In this document: piece by piece, positions 50,291-58,915 of the stretch
Position numbering within the stretch: the stretch's first letter is position 1
How the letters are laid out: the number at the start of each line of letters is the position of its first letter
Assembly: GCA_050951505.1 (NCBI GenBank)
Contig: JBMNJE010000002.1
Span: 62,001-126,000, forward strand
Reading direction: 5' to 3'
DNA: 64,000 bases
Source: DUOA01 sp012839095
GTDB lineage: Bacteria; Bacillota; Clostridia; Caldicoprobacterales; DTU083
The notes under the pieces: generated by a model
Seen by the model: only the letters and a program-made list of their open reading frames with translations
Databases searched by the model: none
What the model was told of the DNA's origin: nothing
Position numbers and translations under genes: made by a program

Positions 50291-50687
50291 GCTCGGCTAT
50301 TTTTTCTGTAACCAGCTTCACATATTCTGACAGGCTCAGGTTTTGCGTGCCCACCACATGGCTGTTGCATTTGTTGCTGGGGATCAGGATTTTGCATGCC
50401 TGTGAACCGCTTACTGCAGCAGCCATTGCCGGCGTGACCTCTCCCAGCAGGGAATTGGCCACAATAATGCCGATGGGCCCAATAATTACATCTGCGTCCC
50501 TGCAGTTGTAAATGACAGGATTTTCCCCGGTTGCGCCCATATCTGCGCCGGCCTTCAGCATGGTTGAGGTGGCAATGCTGTTTGTTCCGACGGCGATGAT
50601 CAGCTGATCCGGAAAGGCAGTCTTTATCTCTTCCACAAGGGCCTTGCCCATTTTACCACCCTGACCGTCAATTACCAGCAGTTTCAT
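50265..50687 (-). CDS. DUF3842-family protein
   Basis: The 140-residue protein starts MKLLVIDGQGGKMGKALVEEI, a nucleotide-binding-like Gly-rich loop, and has GTNSIATSTMLKAGADMGATGENP and a GPIGIIVANSLLGEVTP segment (about residues 70-88), matching DUF3842 of Clostridia. Function is unknown; the fold may be Rossmann-like. GGAGGAAGCTC precedes ATG 50687. The 3' end overlaps the kinase gene on the other strand by 26 bases. Confidence 0.88.
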   Translation of the reverse strand: MKLLVIDGQGGKMGKALVEEIKTAFPDQLIIAVGTNSIATSTMLKAGADMGATGENPVIYNCRDADVIIGPIGIIVANSLLGEVTPAMAAAVSGSQACKILIPSNKCNSHVVGTQNLSLSEYVKLVTEKIAELKTENRYQ

Positions 50688-50723
50688 GAGCTTCCTCCTT
50701 CCCTTCTTCTGTCATAATTGCAT

Positions 50724-51554
50724 TCAGGCATACATCCTGCCCAGTATATACTCGATTAAGCGGCTCGGAAAAACTCTTTTCAATTGTACAAGCAATTTAT
50801 AATCCAGTCCGATAGTAATTCTGACCGGAGGGTTTCTCTTAAACATCAGCTTCCCTATAGTTTCAGCAACTTTTTGAGGTTTTGCCCCGCTTTGTTCGTC
50901 CTTTTTCATCTTTTCTATTGATGCCATGCTTCGGGGGTAGGCGGTCTCCCTGGACTCCTCGGTATAGAACCTGTTTTCCGTGAACTCTGTCCGGGTGTCT
51001 CCGGGTTCTATGATGACAGCCCGAATGCCGAAATCCCGGACCTCAAGGCGCAGGGCCTCCGTATAGGCTTCCAGTGCATATTTGCTGGCGGAATACATGG
51101 ACTGGTAGGGAATGGAGAACAGTCCGGCAACCGAACCTATGTTGATTATCAGACCCTTCTTCTGTCTGCGCATAATGGGCAGAACATTCCTGCACATGCG
51201 GTGTACACCGAAAAAGTTGGTGTTCAACTGAGAAATTGCTTCATCTGCCGATGTTTCTTCTATTGCACCGGAAAGACCAAAACCTGCATTATTTATCAGT
51301 ACATCAATCCGGCCTTCCTTATTCATAACATAAGCCACAGCTTCCTTAACGGATTCATCATCGCAGACATCCAGCTGAACCATTTCAACAAAACCCTGTG
51401 ACTTTTCATCCGAAAACACAATATCGCCATTTCCGGCTTTCCGGGAAGTTCCGTATACCCTGCAGCCCAAGGCTGCCAAATGCTCTGCCGTTGCTTTGCC
51501 GATTCCGGATGAAGCGCCGGTGAGCAGTACTGCTTTACCATAGTATAAATTCAT
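50724..51554 (-). CDS. short-chain dehydrogenase (SDR)
   Basis: The 276-residue classical SDR has VLLTGASSGIGKATAEHL (about residues 8-25), INNAGFGLSG (about residues 83-92), the catalytic Ser...YSASKYALEAYTEALRLE (Tyr about 152, Lys about 156) and a C-terminal extension. A variable loop VKEAVAYVMNKEGRIDVL precedes the NNAG motif as usual. Substrate not known. ATG 51554 follows GGGAGGCAACAGAAGG; an upstream ATG at 51572 lacks a site. The next gene downstream (DUF3842) may be co-transcribed. Confidence 0.88.
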   Translation of the reverse strand: MNLYYGKAVLLTGASSGIGKATAEHLAALGCRVYGTSRKAGNGDIVFSDEKSQGFVEMVQLDVCDDESVKEAVAYVMNKEGRIDVLINNAGFGLSGAIEETSADEAISQLNTNFFGVHRMCRNVLPIMRRQKKGLIINIGSVAGLFSIPYQSMYSASKYALEAYTEALRLEVRDFGIRAVIIEPGDTRTEFTENRFYTEESRETAYPRSMASIEKMKKDEQSGAKPQKVAETIGKLMFKRNPPVRITIGLDYKLLVQLKRVFPSRLIEYILGRMYA

Positions 51555-51650
51555 CCTTCTGTTGCCTCCCATTAAGTAATTCTTATACAGATGATATAAA
51601 AAAACATTGCATTTGAAATATAGTTCTATAAGGCTGAAGGAAATCCTGCT

Positions 51651-51678
51651 TTAACATATTCTGAATTTCTGATATAAT
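51651..51678 (+). promoter_or_regulatory. promoter of the LiaF-like gene
   Basis: TTAACA 51651-51656, 16 bases and TATAAT 51673-51678 preceded by TGA (extended -10), 62 bases before the start. Confidence 0.65.
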
Positions 51679-51740
51679 ACTGAAAAGCACAATAACGGTT
51701 CATCCTGGGTTATAAGAATGACAGAAAGGAAGGCTGCGGC

Positions 51741-52250
51741 ATGAGATCATTTTTTTGGGGGATTTTTCTGATTTCCTCGGGTCTGTTTCTGATTCTGAAA
51801 CATTATTTTAACTGGAACATACCAACGGTCAGGGTACTTATAGGCTTGTTCCTGGTATGCCTGGGTCTGTCCCTTCTAATCGGAGGGGTGGGTTACAGGG
51901 ATTCATCCAACCTTATAATGAATGAAGGAAGATTTCATGTGGAATCGGGCGGAAAAGACTACAACATTATTTTCGGAAAAGGCATACTTGATTTTTCAAA
52001 TATGCAGCCTGAGGATCTGAGCAAAGAGATTGAGGTAAATACAGTATTTGGCTCTGCCGAAATCCTTCTGCCTGAAAATGCAGCTGTCAGGATAAAGGCA
52101 AACTCTGTTTTTTCTTCCACTCAACTGCCGGATAACTCCAACCTGTCCTTTGGAGACCGGACCTATCTTTCCGATCCTCAGGGTAAGGGAGAAGCAGATT
52201 TTACTTTGGAGATAAATACCGTATTTGGAAACACTCAAATCCGGCATTAA
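51741..52250 (+). CDS. LiaF-like membrane protein (cell-envelope stress type)
   Basis: The 169-residue protein has two N-terminal hydrophobic segments (about residues 4-22 and 30-50) as in LiaI/LiaF-type proteins, then a soluble C-terminal beta domain (about residues 65-168) that repeats a VFGSAEILLPENAAVRIKANSVFSST pattern with the final VNTVFGNTQI-type strand. This is the cell-wall-active-antibiotic-response domain. In B. subtilis LiaF inhibits the LiaRS system, but no histidine kinase is nearby here. ATG 51741 follows AGAAAGGAAGGCTGCGGC. Confidence 0.85.
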   Translation: MRSFFWGIFLISSGLFLILKHYFNWNIPTVRVLIGLFLVCLGLSLLIGGVGYRDSSNLIMNEGRFHVESGGKDYNIIFGKGILDFSNMQPEDLSKEIEVNTVFGSAEILLPENAAVRIKANSVFSSTQLPDNSNLSFGDRTYLSDPQGKGEADFTLEINTVFGNTQIRH

Positions 52251-52321
52251 GTTCATGAAGTCCGGAGAAGTAACTGCGGGGCAGCAATAATACAATACAT
52301 AATATCTGTCGGGGATGAATT

Positions 52322-53548
52322 ATGAAATACACCTATAAGCATACTTTATACGCCAGTTATGTCGGATATATCACACAGGCGATAATCAATAACTTATCGC
52401 CTCTTTTATTTGTTACATTTCAGCGGGAGTTTAACTTATCCCTGGAGCTTATCGGCCTGTTGATTTCATTGAATTTTGGAACCCAGATCCTGGTGGATTT
52501 GGCAGCGGTCCGTTTTGTAGACAAGATAGGATACCGTAAATCCGCTGTTATTGCTCATTCTGCCTCTGCCCTGGGTCTTATAAGCCTTGGCATCCTGCCA
52601 AATGTTCTTTCTTCACCATATATGGGATTAGTAATAGCAGTTTTATTAAACTCCGTAGGCGGGGGGATAATCGAAGTCATTATCAGCCCTATTGTTGAGT
52701 CCCTTCCCGGAGATGAAAAGGCAGCAGCTATGAGCCTGCTGCACTCCTTCTATTGCTGGGGCGTAGTCCTGGTTGTGGTTTTGTCCACCATATACTTCAA
52801 CATTGCAGGTATGCATAACTGGATTTACCTGCCGGTGCTATGGGCCCTGGTTCCCTTGCTTAATGCCTTTTTCTTCACGAAGGTCCCGCTTCGCACCTTG
52901 GTTGAATCCCATGAGCAGATTCCCCTGAGAAAACTGTTTTCAGCCAGGGTTTTCCTGCTGCTTTTCCTCCTGATGATCTGTGCGGGAGCAGCGGAGCAGG
53001 CCATGATCCAGTGGTCTTCCCTTTTTGCGGAACTGGGGCTTGGTGTATCCAAGACCATGGGGGATTTACTGGGGCCTTGTGCCTTTTCAGTGCTAATGGG
53101 AATTTCCCGGACATATTTCGGCACCAGGGGAGGCAGATTCAATCTGAGGAAAGCCTTGATCCTGAGCGGGGTATTATGTACGGCCAGCTATCTGATGGTC
53201 GTATTTTCACCCATCCCCCTGATGTCACTTATCGGCTGTGCCCTGGTTGGTCTTTCAGTGGGAATCTTCTGGCCGGGTGTATTCAGCCTTTCAGCGGAGA
53301 CTTATCCCCGCGGCGGAACAGCCATGTTTGCCATCCTGGCCCTGGCCGGCGACGTGGGATGTTCTGCCGGGCCGGGCCTTGTTGGAGTGGTATCCAATCA
53401 AATACAGAACAGGGGTACCGGATTCCTTTCAGCCATTCTTAAAGGTGCGGATATGACTCAGGTCGGGCTGAAAACGGGATTATTGGCTGCCATAATCTTT
53501 CCCCTCATTCTGATAACAGGTGTCAGGGTACTGCGAAAAAAAACCTGA
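52322..53548 (+). CDS. MFS transporter
   Basis: The 408-residue protein has about twelve hydrophobic segments and typical MFS loops: FVDKIGYRKSAVIAHSASALG after segment 2 (about residues 65-85) and GTRGGRFNLRKALILSG in the second half. It ends with a basic tail (RVLRKKT). No substrate can be named. It starts 71 bases after the LiaF-like gene and may be co-transcribed with it. ATG 52322 follows GGGATGAATT. Confidence 0.87.
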   Translation: MKYTYKHTLYASYVGYITQAIINNLSPLLFVTFQREFNLSLELIGLLISLNFGTQILVDLAAVRFVDKIGYRKSAVIAHSASALGLISLGILPNVLSSPYMGLVIAVLLNSVGGGIIEVIISPIVESLPGDEKAAAMSLLHSFYCWGVVLVVVLSTIYFNIAGMHNWIYLPVLWALVPLLNAFFFTKVPLRTLVESHEQIPLRKLFSARVFLLLFLLMICAGAAEQAMIQWSSLFAELGLGVSKTMGDLLGPCAFSVLMGISRTYFGTRGGRFNLRKALILSGVLCTASYLMVVFSPIPLMSLIGCALVGLSVGIFWPGVFSLSAETYPRGGTAMFAILALAGDVGCSAGPGLVGVVSNQIQNRGTGFLSAILKGADMTQVGLKTGLLAAIIFPLILITGVRVLRKKT

Positions 53549-53583
53549 AATGTAAGTCAGCATCAAGAAGCATGGCCTGCTTT

Positions 53584-56511
53584 CTATTCGAATACTGAAA
53601 CCAGATTTTTAAACAGTTCCTGATTCTGCTTAATCTTGCTTTCACTGCCCATAACACACAGATACTCATACTTAAGCACATCTGCAGCCATGGAAGATAG
53701 AGCCTTTATGTCGGCTGCTGTGACAGACAAAACCTCGTCTCTTTCCCTTTGTATGTCTTCCTGGGTCAGGCCTGTGAAATAGTCTGTCTCAGATCGTTCG
53801 CCTTTCATCTGGGGTGTCAATGGTGTATCCAGACGGCTGATGGTACCAATGATATACTTTTTCATTTCTCTTTCATCGGCATCAAAAGCGGCAAGATATT
53901 CTGTCAGCCCCTTATAGGCATCCAGAGTTTCCTTCAGATTGGGATCCCTGTAGGAAGAAAAGAGCATCATGCCGCTGCGGGTGAAGACAACAAATACGCC
54001 GTATGCGCCGCCCTGAACCCGGACACGATTCCACAGGTAGTCCAGACTGGCAATGGTACGGAGAACCTGCATCGCACCATTGTACCTGTGGCCCAGTCTG
54101 ATAAAGCTGTAGCCTTTGGCCACATACTGAACCTTGCTGGGGGTGAGCAGCCCTTCATTGGCGGCCTCTTCCGTGAACTCAAAGGGGGCAGCCGGGCATT
54201 CCTTCAGGGGAAGGCCGGCGGCAAAGCTTTCAAATTGCCGGGCAAATTCAGGGTAATCCTCGGAAGGCAGCGTAATACCCGCAGTCAGGCTGTTCTTTCT
54301 GAAAATAAGCTGTGCTGTCTTTTCAAGATTGGCTGTAAGTTCATCGCTTAAGCTGTCAAAATTTCTTTCCAGATTGCTCAGGAAGCGGTAGAAGGAAATT
54401 CCCTGATTCAGCTCGGTATATTTTCCTGCAGGTGAAATATAAGAGCTCAGCCGATTCATGGCCATCAAATGACCGGATTGGTTGATAATCATCTCCATAC
54501 GGGAACGGTTTTCCTGGATGATTTCCTTAAGCCGGCGCTTATCCTGAAAGACGGTGCCGGTTACAACTTCCCCAAGAAGCTCCAGAAGCCTGGGCAGCTT
54601 GTCTACAAGCGCCTTGGACCGAATGAGCAGCTTTGGTACGAATTCTCCGTCCCTGCCGTTTAGCGCAAGGGATTGAACGGAGTAATCAATTCCGCCGGTA
54701 TGAATGTTGATCTCCTTGGTCAGGTCTTCGTAATGATAATTCTCGGTACTGATCTTACCCAGCACACCAACCAGCAGCCCTGCATAGGGAATCAGTTCCA
54801 TTGGAACCGCGCTGTTGTCAAACCAGAGATTCAGATAAGCAATGCCGTTGGTAAACAGGGGATGATGCAGCACCTTTATCCCTGATACTTCCTGTTCAAC
54901 CAATGGGAGAACTTCAGCCTCAGGTTCAATGTCCGACAGCTCCACCATGGGTATGGAAGTCAGGGCTTCCGGCGAATCCGGTTCGGATTGCTTTCTTATC
55001 AGTTCCCTGGTACTGTTAACGATTTCATCAATTTCCTTTTTACTAAGCTTTGCCTTGTGAGCCTGAAGCTTCTCATGGATTTCCTGATCCTTTTTCTCGG
55101 CCAGACCTGGCACCGGTTTGACTACCACCAGACTTCTGTGGGTATTATTCAGCAGGTATTTTTCAATCAGCTGCTCAAATAATGGTTCGGACAGGGCCTT
55201 TTTAATGCGCTCCATTGTATGTTCGAACCTGAGGTGAATGGTGGGATCCGCTCCGTAAAGCCAGCTGTCCAGGCAACGGATTCCATATACCAGGCCTTTG
55301 GGGCTGCTTCCAAAATCTGCTTCCCTCAGCTTGAATTCCCGATAGTTGATGGCTGCCTCCACCAGCTTCTTATCAATACCCTCGGCTGCCAGCTCCCGCA
55401 GGGTTTTATCAATTGTCAGGAGGAAACGCTCTGTGTCATCTTCATTGGCATCCTTGGCAATAACACTGAAGGATGGCTGAAGCAGATAATTGCCGAAGGA
55501 ACCAAAGACATCCTTTCCGATTCCGGCTTCCAGAAGTGCTTTCTTAAGCGGAGCGGCGGGATTGTCCAGAAGCAGGTACTGTAAGATGTTGAATGCCAGA
55601 TACAGGAAGGGATCGGTAGACAGGCCTGTTGCATAGTTCAGGCTCAGATAGGTCTTATCCCCCGGATTCTCCTGCGGGGAGATGGAGTATTCCACAACCT
55701 GCCGCTGCATTTCCTTAAAGGGGGCCTGCATAGGTATTTCAGAGTCTGCTTCCGCCCTGTCGAAGCCGCTAAGGTATTCTTCATTTAAGAATTTCAGATG
55801 CCCGTCCATATCTCCGTTTCCATACAAATAGATATAGCTGTTGGAGGGATGATAGTATTTTTTATGGAAGGCGGTAAAGTCTTCCTGGGTCAGATCCGGG
55901 ATATAATCCGGATCACCGCCGGATTCATTTGCATACGGGGTATCCGGATAGAGGGATTCCTGAATTTTACGGAAGAGAACCTGCTCGGGAGAAGAAAAGG
56001 CTCCCTTCATCTCATTGTAAACCACGCCCTTGTAAGTAAGGGGCTGATCCTGATCTTCCAGTTCATAATGCCAGCCTTCCTGCATCAGGGTTTCAGGCTG
56101 CTCATAGATATTGGGATACAGCACTGCGTCCAGATACACATCCATCAGGTTGATAAAATCCTTGTCGTTGCGGCTGGCTACGGGATATATGGTTTTGTCC
56201 GGATAGGTCATGGCATTCAAAAATGTGTTTAAAGAGCCCTTGGCCAGCTCCACAAAGGGTTCCTTCACGGGAAATTTCCTGGAACCGCATAGTACGGAAT
56301 GCTCCAGAATATGGGGAAGCCCTGTGCTGTCCGGGGGCGGAGTGCGGAAGGCGATGGAGAATACCTTGTTGTCATCATCATTCTGCAAATACAGCAGCCT
56401 GGCGCCGCTTTTATCGTGCTCGAACAGAAATGTCACAGCATTAAGTTCCCTGACCTCCGTTACTTCCTGCAAACGGAAGCCGTGGTATAGCCTGCCTTTT
56501 TCAAATTTCAT
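53584..56511 (-). CDS. M16C-family metallopeptidase (presequence-protease/falcilysin-like)
   Basis: The 975-residue protein is a one-chain, four-domain M16 peptidase. The inverted zinc motif HxxEH is His67-Ile-Leu-Glu70-His71 in LPHILEHSVLCGSRKFPVKEPF, and the distal Glu lies in VYNEMKGAFSSPE (about residues 150-160). The length and C-terminal domain match the PreP/falcilysin (M16C) group, which degrades peptides inside a closed chamber. There is no signal peptide, so it should act in the cytosol. ATG 56511 follows AAAGGAGTCAGATT; a longer upstream frame is unlikely. Confidence 0.93.
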   Translation of the reverse strand: MKFEKGRLYHGFRLQEVTEVRELNAVTFLFEHDKSGARLLYLQNDDDNKVFSIAFRTPPPDSTGLPHILEHSVLCGSRKFPVKEPFVELAKGSLNTFLNAMTYPDKTIYPVASRNDKDFINLMDVYLDAVLYPNIYEQPETLMQEGWHYELEDQDQPLTYKGVVYNEMKGAFSSPEQVLFRKIQESLYPDTPYANESGGDPDYIPDLTQEDFTAFHKKYYHPSNSYIYLYGNGDMDGHLKFLNEEYLSGFDRAEADSEIPMQAPFKEMQRQVVEYSISPQENPGDKTYLSLNYATGLSTDPFLYLAFNILQYLLLDNPAAPLKKALLEAGIGKDVFGSFGNYLLQPSFSVIAKDANEDDTERFLLTIDKTLRELAAEGIDKKLVEAAINYREFKLREADFGSSPKGLVYGIRCLDSWLYGADPTIHLRFEHTMERIKKALSEPLFEQLIEKYLLNNTHRSLVVVKPVPGLAEKKDQEIHEKLQAHKAKLSKKEIDEIVNSTRELIRKQSEPDSPEALTSIPMVELSDIEPEAEVLPLVEQEVSGIKVLHHPLFTNGIAYLNLWFDNSAVPMELIPYAGLLVGVLGKISTENYHYEDLTKEINIHTGGIDYSVQSLALNGRDGEFVPKLLIRSKALVDKLPRLLELLGEVVTGTVFQDKRRLKEIIQENRSRMEMIINQSGHLMAMNRLSSYISPAGKYTELNQGISFYRFLSNLERNFDSLSDELTANLEKTAQLIFRKNSLTAGITLPSEDYPEFARQFESFAAGLPLKECPAAPFEFTEEAANEGLLTPSKVQYVAKGYSFIRLGHRYNGAMQVLRTIASLDYLWNRVRVQGGAYGVFVVFTRSGMMLFSSYRDPNLKETLDAYKGLTEYLAAFDADEREMKKYIIGTISRLDTPLTPQMKGERSETDYFTGLTQEDIQRERDEVLSVTAADIKALSSMAADVLKYEYLCVMGSESKIKQNQELFKNLVSVFE

Positions 56512-56738
56512 AATCTGACTCCTTTCATAGGTAAAAAGAAAAATCTGAATTTTGGTTTCCATTTAATATAAACTTGTTTTCATGTAGTATAACCCAATAA
56601 CTATTCTACATGTCGCTGGAAGAATCCTGCCAATATATTGGAAAATCATCTCAAAAGGATATCCCAAATCATATACTGAAATAAGGATGACTTACCGGAT
56701 GAAAAGACTGATGTAAGCAAATGAATGGAGGTATTGTA

Positions 56739-57248
56739 TTGCAGGAAATCAGTATGAATAGCAGCAGTAATTACAACAAACGGGCGGCTGCAGCAGCATA
56801 TATGACAGGCGGGCCTCTGCGTCCTCAAATAAGCGGCATAGTGTTTTTTCATGATACCCTGGGCGGCACTTTGGTGACGGCTCAGATTGCAGGTCTGCCT
56901 GATTACCAGCCTGGCACAGATGGAAAATCCCCCATAGGTCCCCACGGCTTTCACATACATGAAAGGGGCAATTGCCAGGCGGGGGATCCGGATGATCCCT
57001 TTCAGGCTGCAGGTGCACATTGGAATCCAACCAATCAGCCTCACGGGAATCATACCGGAGATTTTCCCGTTCTCTTTTCCAACAGCGGCAGGGCTTATAT
57101 GAGCTTCTTCACCAATAAATTCCGGGTCAGCGAGATAATCGGAAAATCGGTGATCATTCATCAGAACCCGGATGATTATCGCAGCCAGCCGGCGGGAAAT
57201 GCGGGTAAACGATTGGCCTGCGGTGTGATAGATTGGATATTATACTAA
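56739..57248 (+). CDS. sodC: Cu/Zn superoxide dismutase-family protein without signal peptide
   Basis: The 169-residue protein has all key residues of Cu/Zn superoxide dismutase: copper ligands His72 and His74 in HGFHIHERGNC, the disulfide Cys79, zinc-site segment AGAHWNPTNQPHGNHTGDFP, the late copper His in VIIHQNPDDYRS, and the channel Arg with the second Cys in AGKRLACGVI. I chose TTG 56739, 7 bases after GGAGG; an ATG at 56721 would overlap that site. No export signal is seen, whereas bacterial SodC is usually secreted. It would disarm superoxide in the cytosol of an anaerobe. Standing alone, it is not part of an oxidative operon here. Confidence 0.9.
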   Translation: MQEISMNSSSNYNKRAAAAAYMTGGPLRPQISGIVFFHDTLGGTLVTAQIAGLPDYQPGTDGKSPIGPHGFHIHERGNCQAGDPDDPFQAAGAHWNPTNQPHGNHTGDFPVLFSNSGRAYMSFFTNKFRVSEIIGKSVIIHQNPDDYRSQPAGNAGKRLACGVIDWILY

Positions 57249-57436
57249 ATTCTTAACAAAGAATATTAATCCGGAATTTAAGGAGTCCATGCCTGTGTGG
57301 TATGCTGACTTCTTTTTTTGTAGTATTCACAATTCTTTACACTTATCATAAATTAAGTATTTATCCTATCAACAAGTTCTGATACTATAGACCTAGATTG
57401 TTTGTCGGGAAGCAAATGAATCAGAGGTGAGAAAGC

Positions 57437-57499
57437 ATGGAAAAAATTGTTGAGACCAGGGAAGTACCAAGATTTATGCATTACATCTGCAAATTATAA
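57437..57499 (+). CDS. very short reading frame (20 residues), possible leader peptide
   Basis: ATG 57437 follows AGAGGTGAGAAAGC, a good ribosome site. The peptide MEKIVETREVPRFMHYICKL ends at TAA 57497-57499, 45 bases before the GH29 gene. It has no clear family. It could be a leader peptide or a remnant of a longer gene. The rest of the gap 57249-57543 is AT-rich and shows only a TTATCC-N16-TACTAT promoter-like pair. Confidence 0.4.
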   Translation: MEKIVETREVPRFMHYICKL

Positions 57500-57543
57500 T
57501 TGATGTAATTTAAATAAAAACAAAAAGCTAAGGAGGAGAAATT

Positions 57544-58845
57544 ATGAAGTTACTGAGCAGAAGCGAGTATGAGGAATGGATTGCCAAAACACGTGATGAA
57601 CGCATGGATTGGTGGCGCAGGGCACGGTTTGGCATGTTTGTTCATTTCGGCCTCTATTCCCAGGCAGGACGGCATGAATGGATGCAGACAATGGAAAACT
57701 GTCCCGTAGAGGAATACGAAAAGCTTGCAGAGTCTTTTAATCCCAAGCCCGGTGCGCCCCGGGAGTGGGCAGCTTTGGCAAAAAAGGCAGGCATGAAGTA
57801 CATGGTGCTTACTACAAGGCATCATGAAGGCTTCAGCTTATGGGATTCCAAAGCAAATCCCTTCAACAGCGTCAATTATGGGCCAAAGCGCGATATAGTC
57901 AGGGAATTCGTGGATGCCTGCCGTGAACATGATCTAAAGATCGGTTTTTACTCCAGTCTGATGGACTGGCATCATCCCGACAGCTGGAGAGCAGCATTTG
58001 ACAGCCAAGCCCGGGCACGTTTTCATAAATACATACTGGATCTGAATACTGAGCTCTTAACCCAATACGGCAAGATAGACATTTTATGGTTCGATGTTGC
58101 AGAGCCAATGGTACATTGGGAAGGCTGGAACAGCCTGGAAATGAATCAGAAGCTTCGTGCTCTGCAGCCTGACATTATCATGAACAACCGATCCAGGCTG
58201 GATGAGGATTTCGGGACACCGGAGGAACATATCCGTGCCGAGGGCCGTGACTGGGAGGCCTGCATGACTTTTAACGGCATAAGCTGGGGCTATGTAGACT
58301 CCAAACAGGCTGCCCGGTACAGCTACAATGCACAGGAGATAATTCGCATGCTTAACTCGTGTGCTTCAGGAGGCGGAAACCTGCTTCTGAATATAGGACC
58401 GGCCCCGGACGGCTCTGTGCCCGAGGAGGCTGTGGAACCGCTGACAGAGGTGGGAGAGTGGCTGAAGTTGAACGGCAAGGCCGTGTATGGTAAGATGACC
58501 CGTACCGGCAGTACTGTGGCAGGCGGCAACGGCCTGTGCGGCTGCTCCTTAAGCGGCAATTCTGTTTATCTTTGGAACTGGATCTGGCCTTCCGGGGGCA
58601 CAATGGCTGTCGGCGGCTACAAGACGGCTCCCAAATCCATACGCTATGTCCATGACGGAACACCGGTGGAATTTGAGCATAAAGGACACCGTATTATACT
58701 TAAAAACCTGCCTGAAGCTTGTCCGGCTCCTTCAGCCGGTATCACGGTCCTGGAAATGGAATTTGACGGCTCCCCGGAATACTGCTTTGCCAGCTACTAT
58801 CCGCAGCTGCACGGAGGCCGTGAAATCACCGCGGAAAGGCTCTGA
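57544..58845 (+). CDS. alpha-L-fucosidase (GH29)
   Basis: The 433-residue enzyme removes alpha-linked L-fucose from glycans. GH29 features are the N-terminal WWRRARFGMFVHFGLYSQ, YMVLTTRHHEGFSLWDSK (about residues 82-99), MDWHHPDSW and the nucleophile Asp184 in DILWFDVAEP. A C-terminal beta domain follows from about residue 320. No signal peptide is present, so it probably works on imported oligosaccharides. AAGGAGGAG precedes ATG 57544. GH116, GH3 and an oxidoreductase follow in the same direction. Confidence 0.93.
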   Translation: MKLLSRSEYEEWIAKTRDERMDWWRRARFGMFVHFGLYSQAGRHEWMQTMENCPVEEYEKLAESFNPKPGAPREWAALAKKAGMKYMVLTTRHHEGFSLWDSKANPFNSVNYGPKRDIVREFVDACREHDLKIGFYSSLMDWHHPDSWRAAFDSQARARFHKYILDLNTELLTQYGKIDILWFDVAEPMVHWEGWNSLEMNQKLRALQPDIIMNNRSRLDEDFGTPEEHIRAEGRDWEACMTFNGISWGYVDSKQAARYSYNAQEIIRMLNSCASGGGNLLLNIGPAPDGSVPEEAVEPLTEVGEWLKLNGKAVYGKMTRTGSTVAGGNGLCGCSLSGNSVYLWNWIWPSGGTMAVGGYKTAPKSIRYVHDGTPVEFEHKGHRIILKNLPEACPAPSAGITVLEMEFDGSPEYCFASYYPQLHGGREITAERL

Positions 58846-58915
58846 TGTCTGAAGCCGGTACATGTAAAATGGATTTTATCAGGAAAAAATAAGGCAAAAC
58901 CAGGAGGGAAAATAC

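Noticed and set aside
53555..53580. Small AAGCA/TGCTT hairpin between the MFS and M16 genes as a two-way terminator
   Set aside because: A 5-bp stem is too weak to call.
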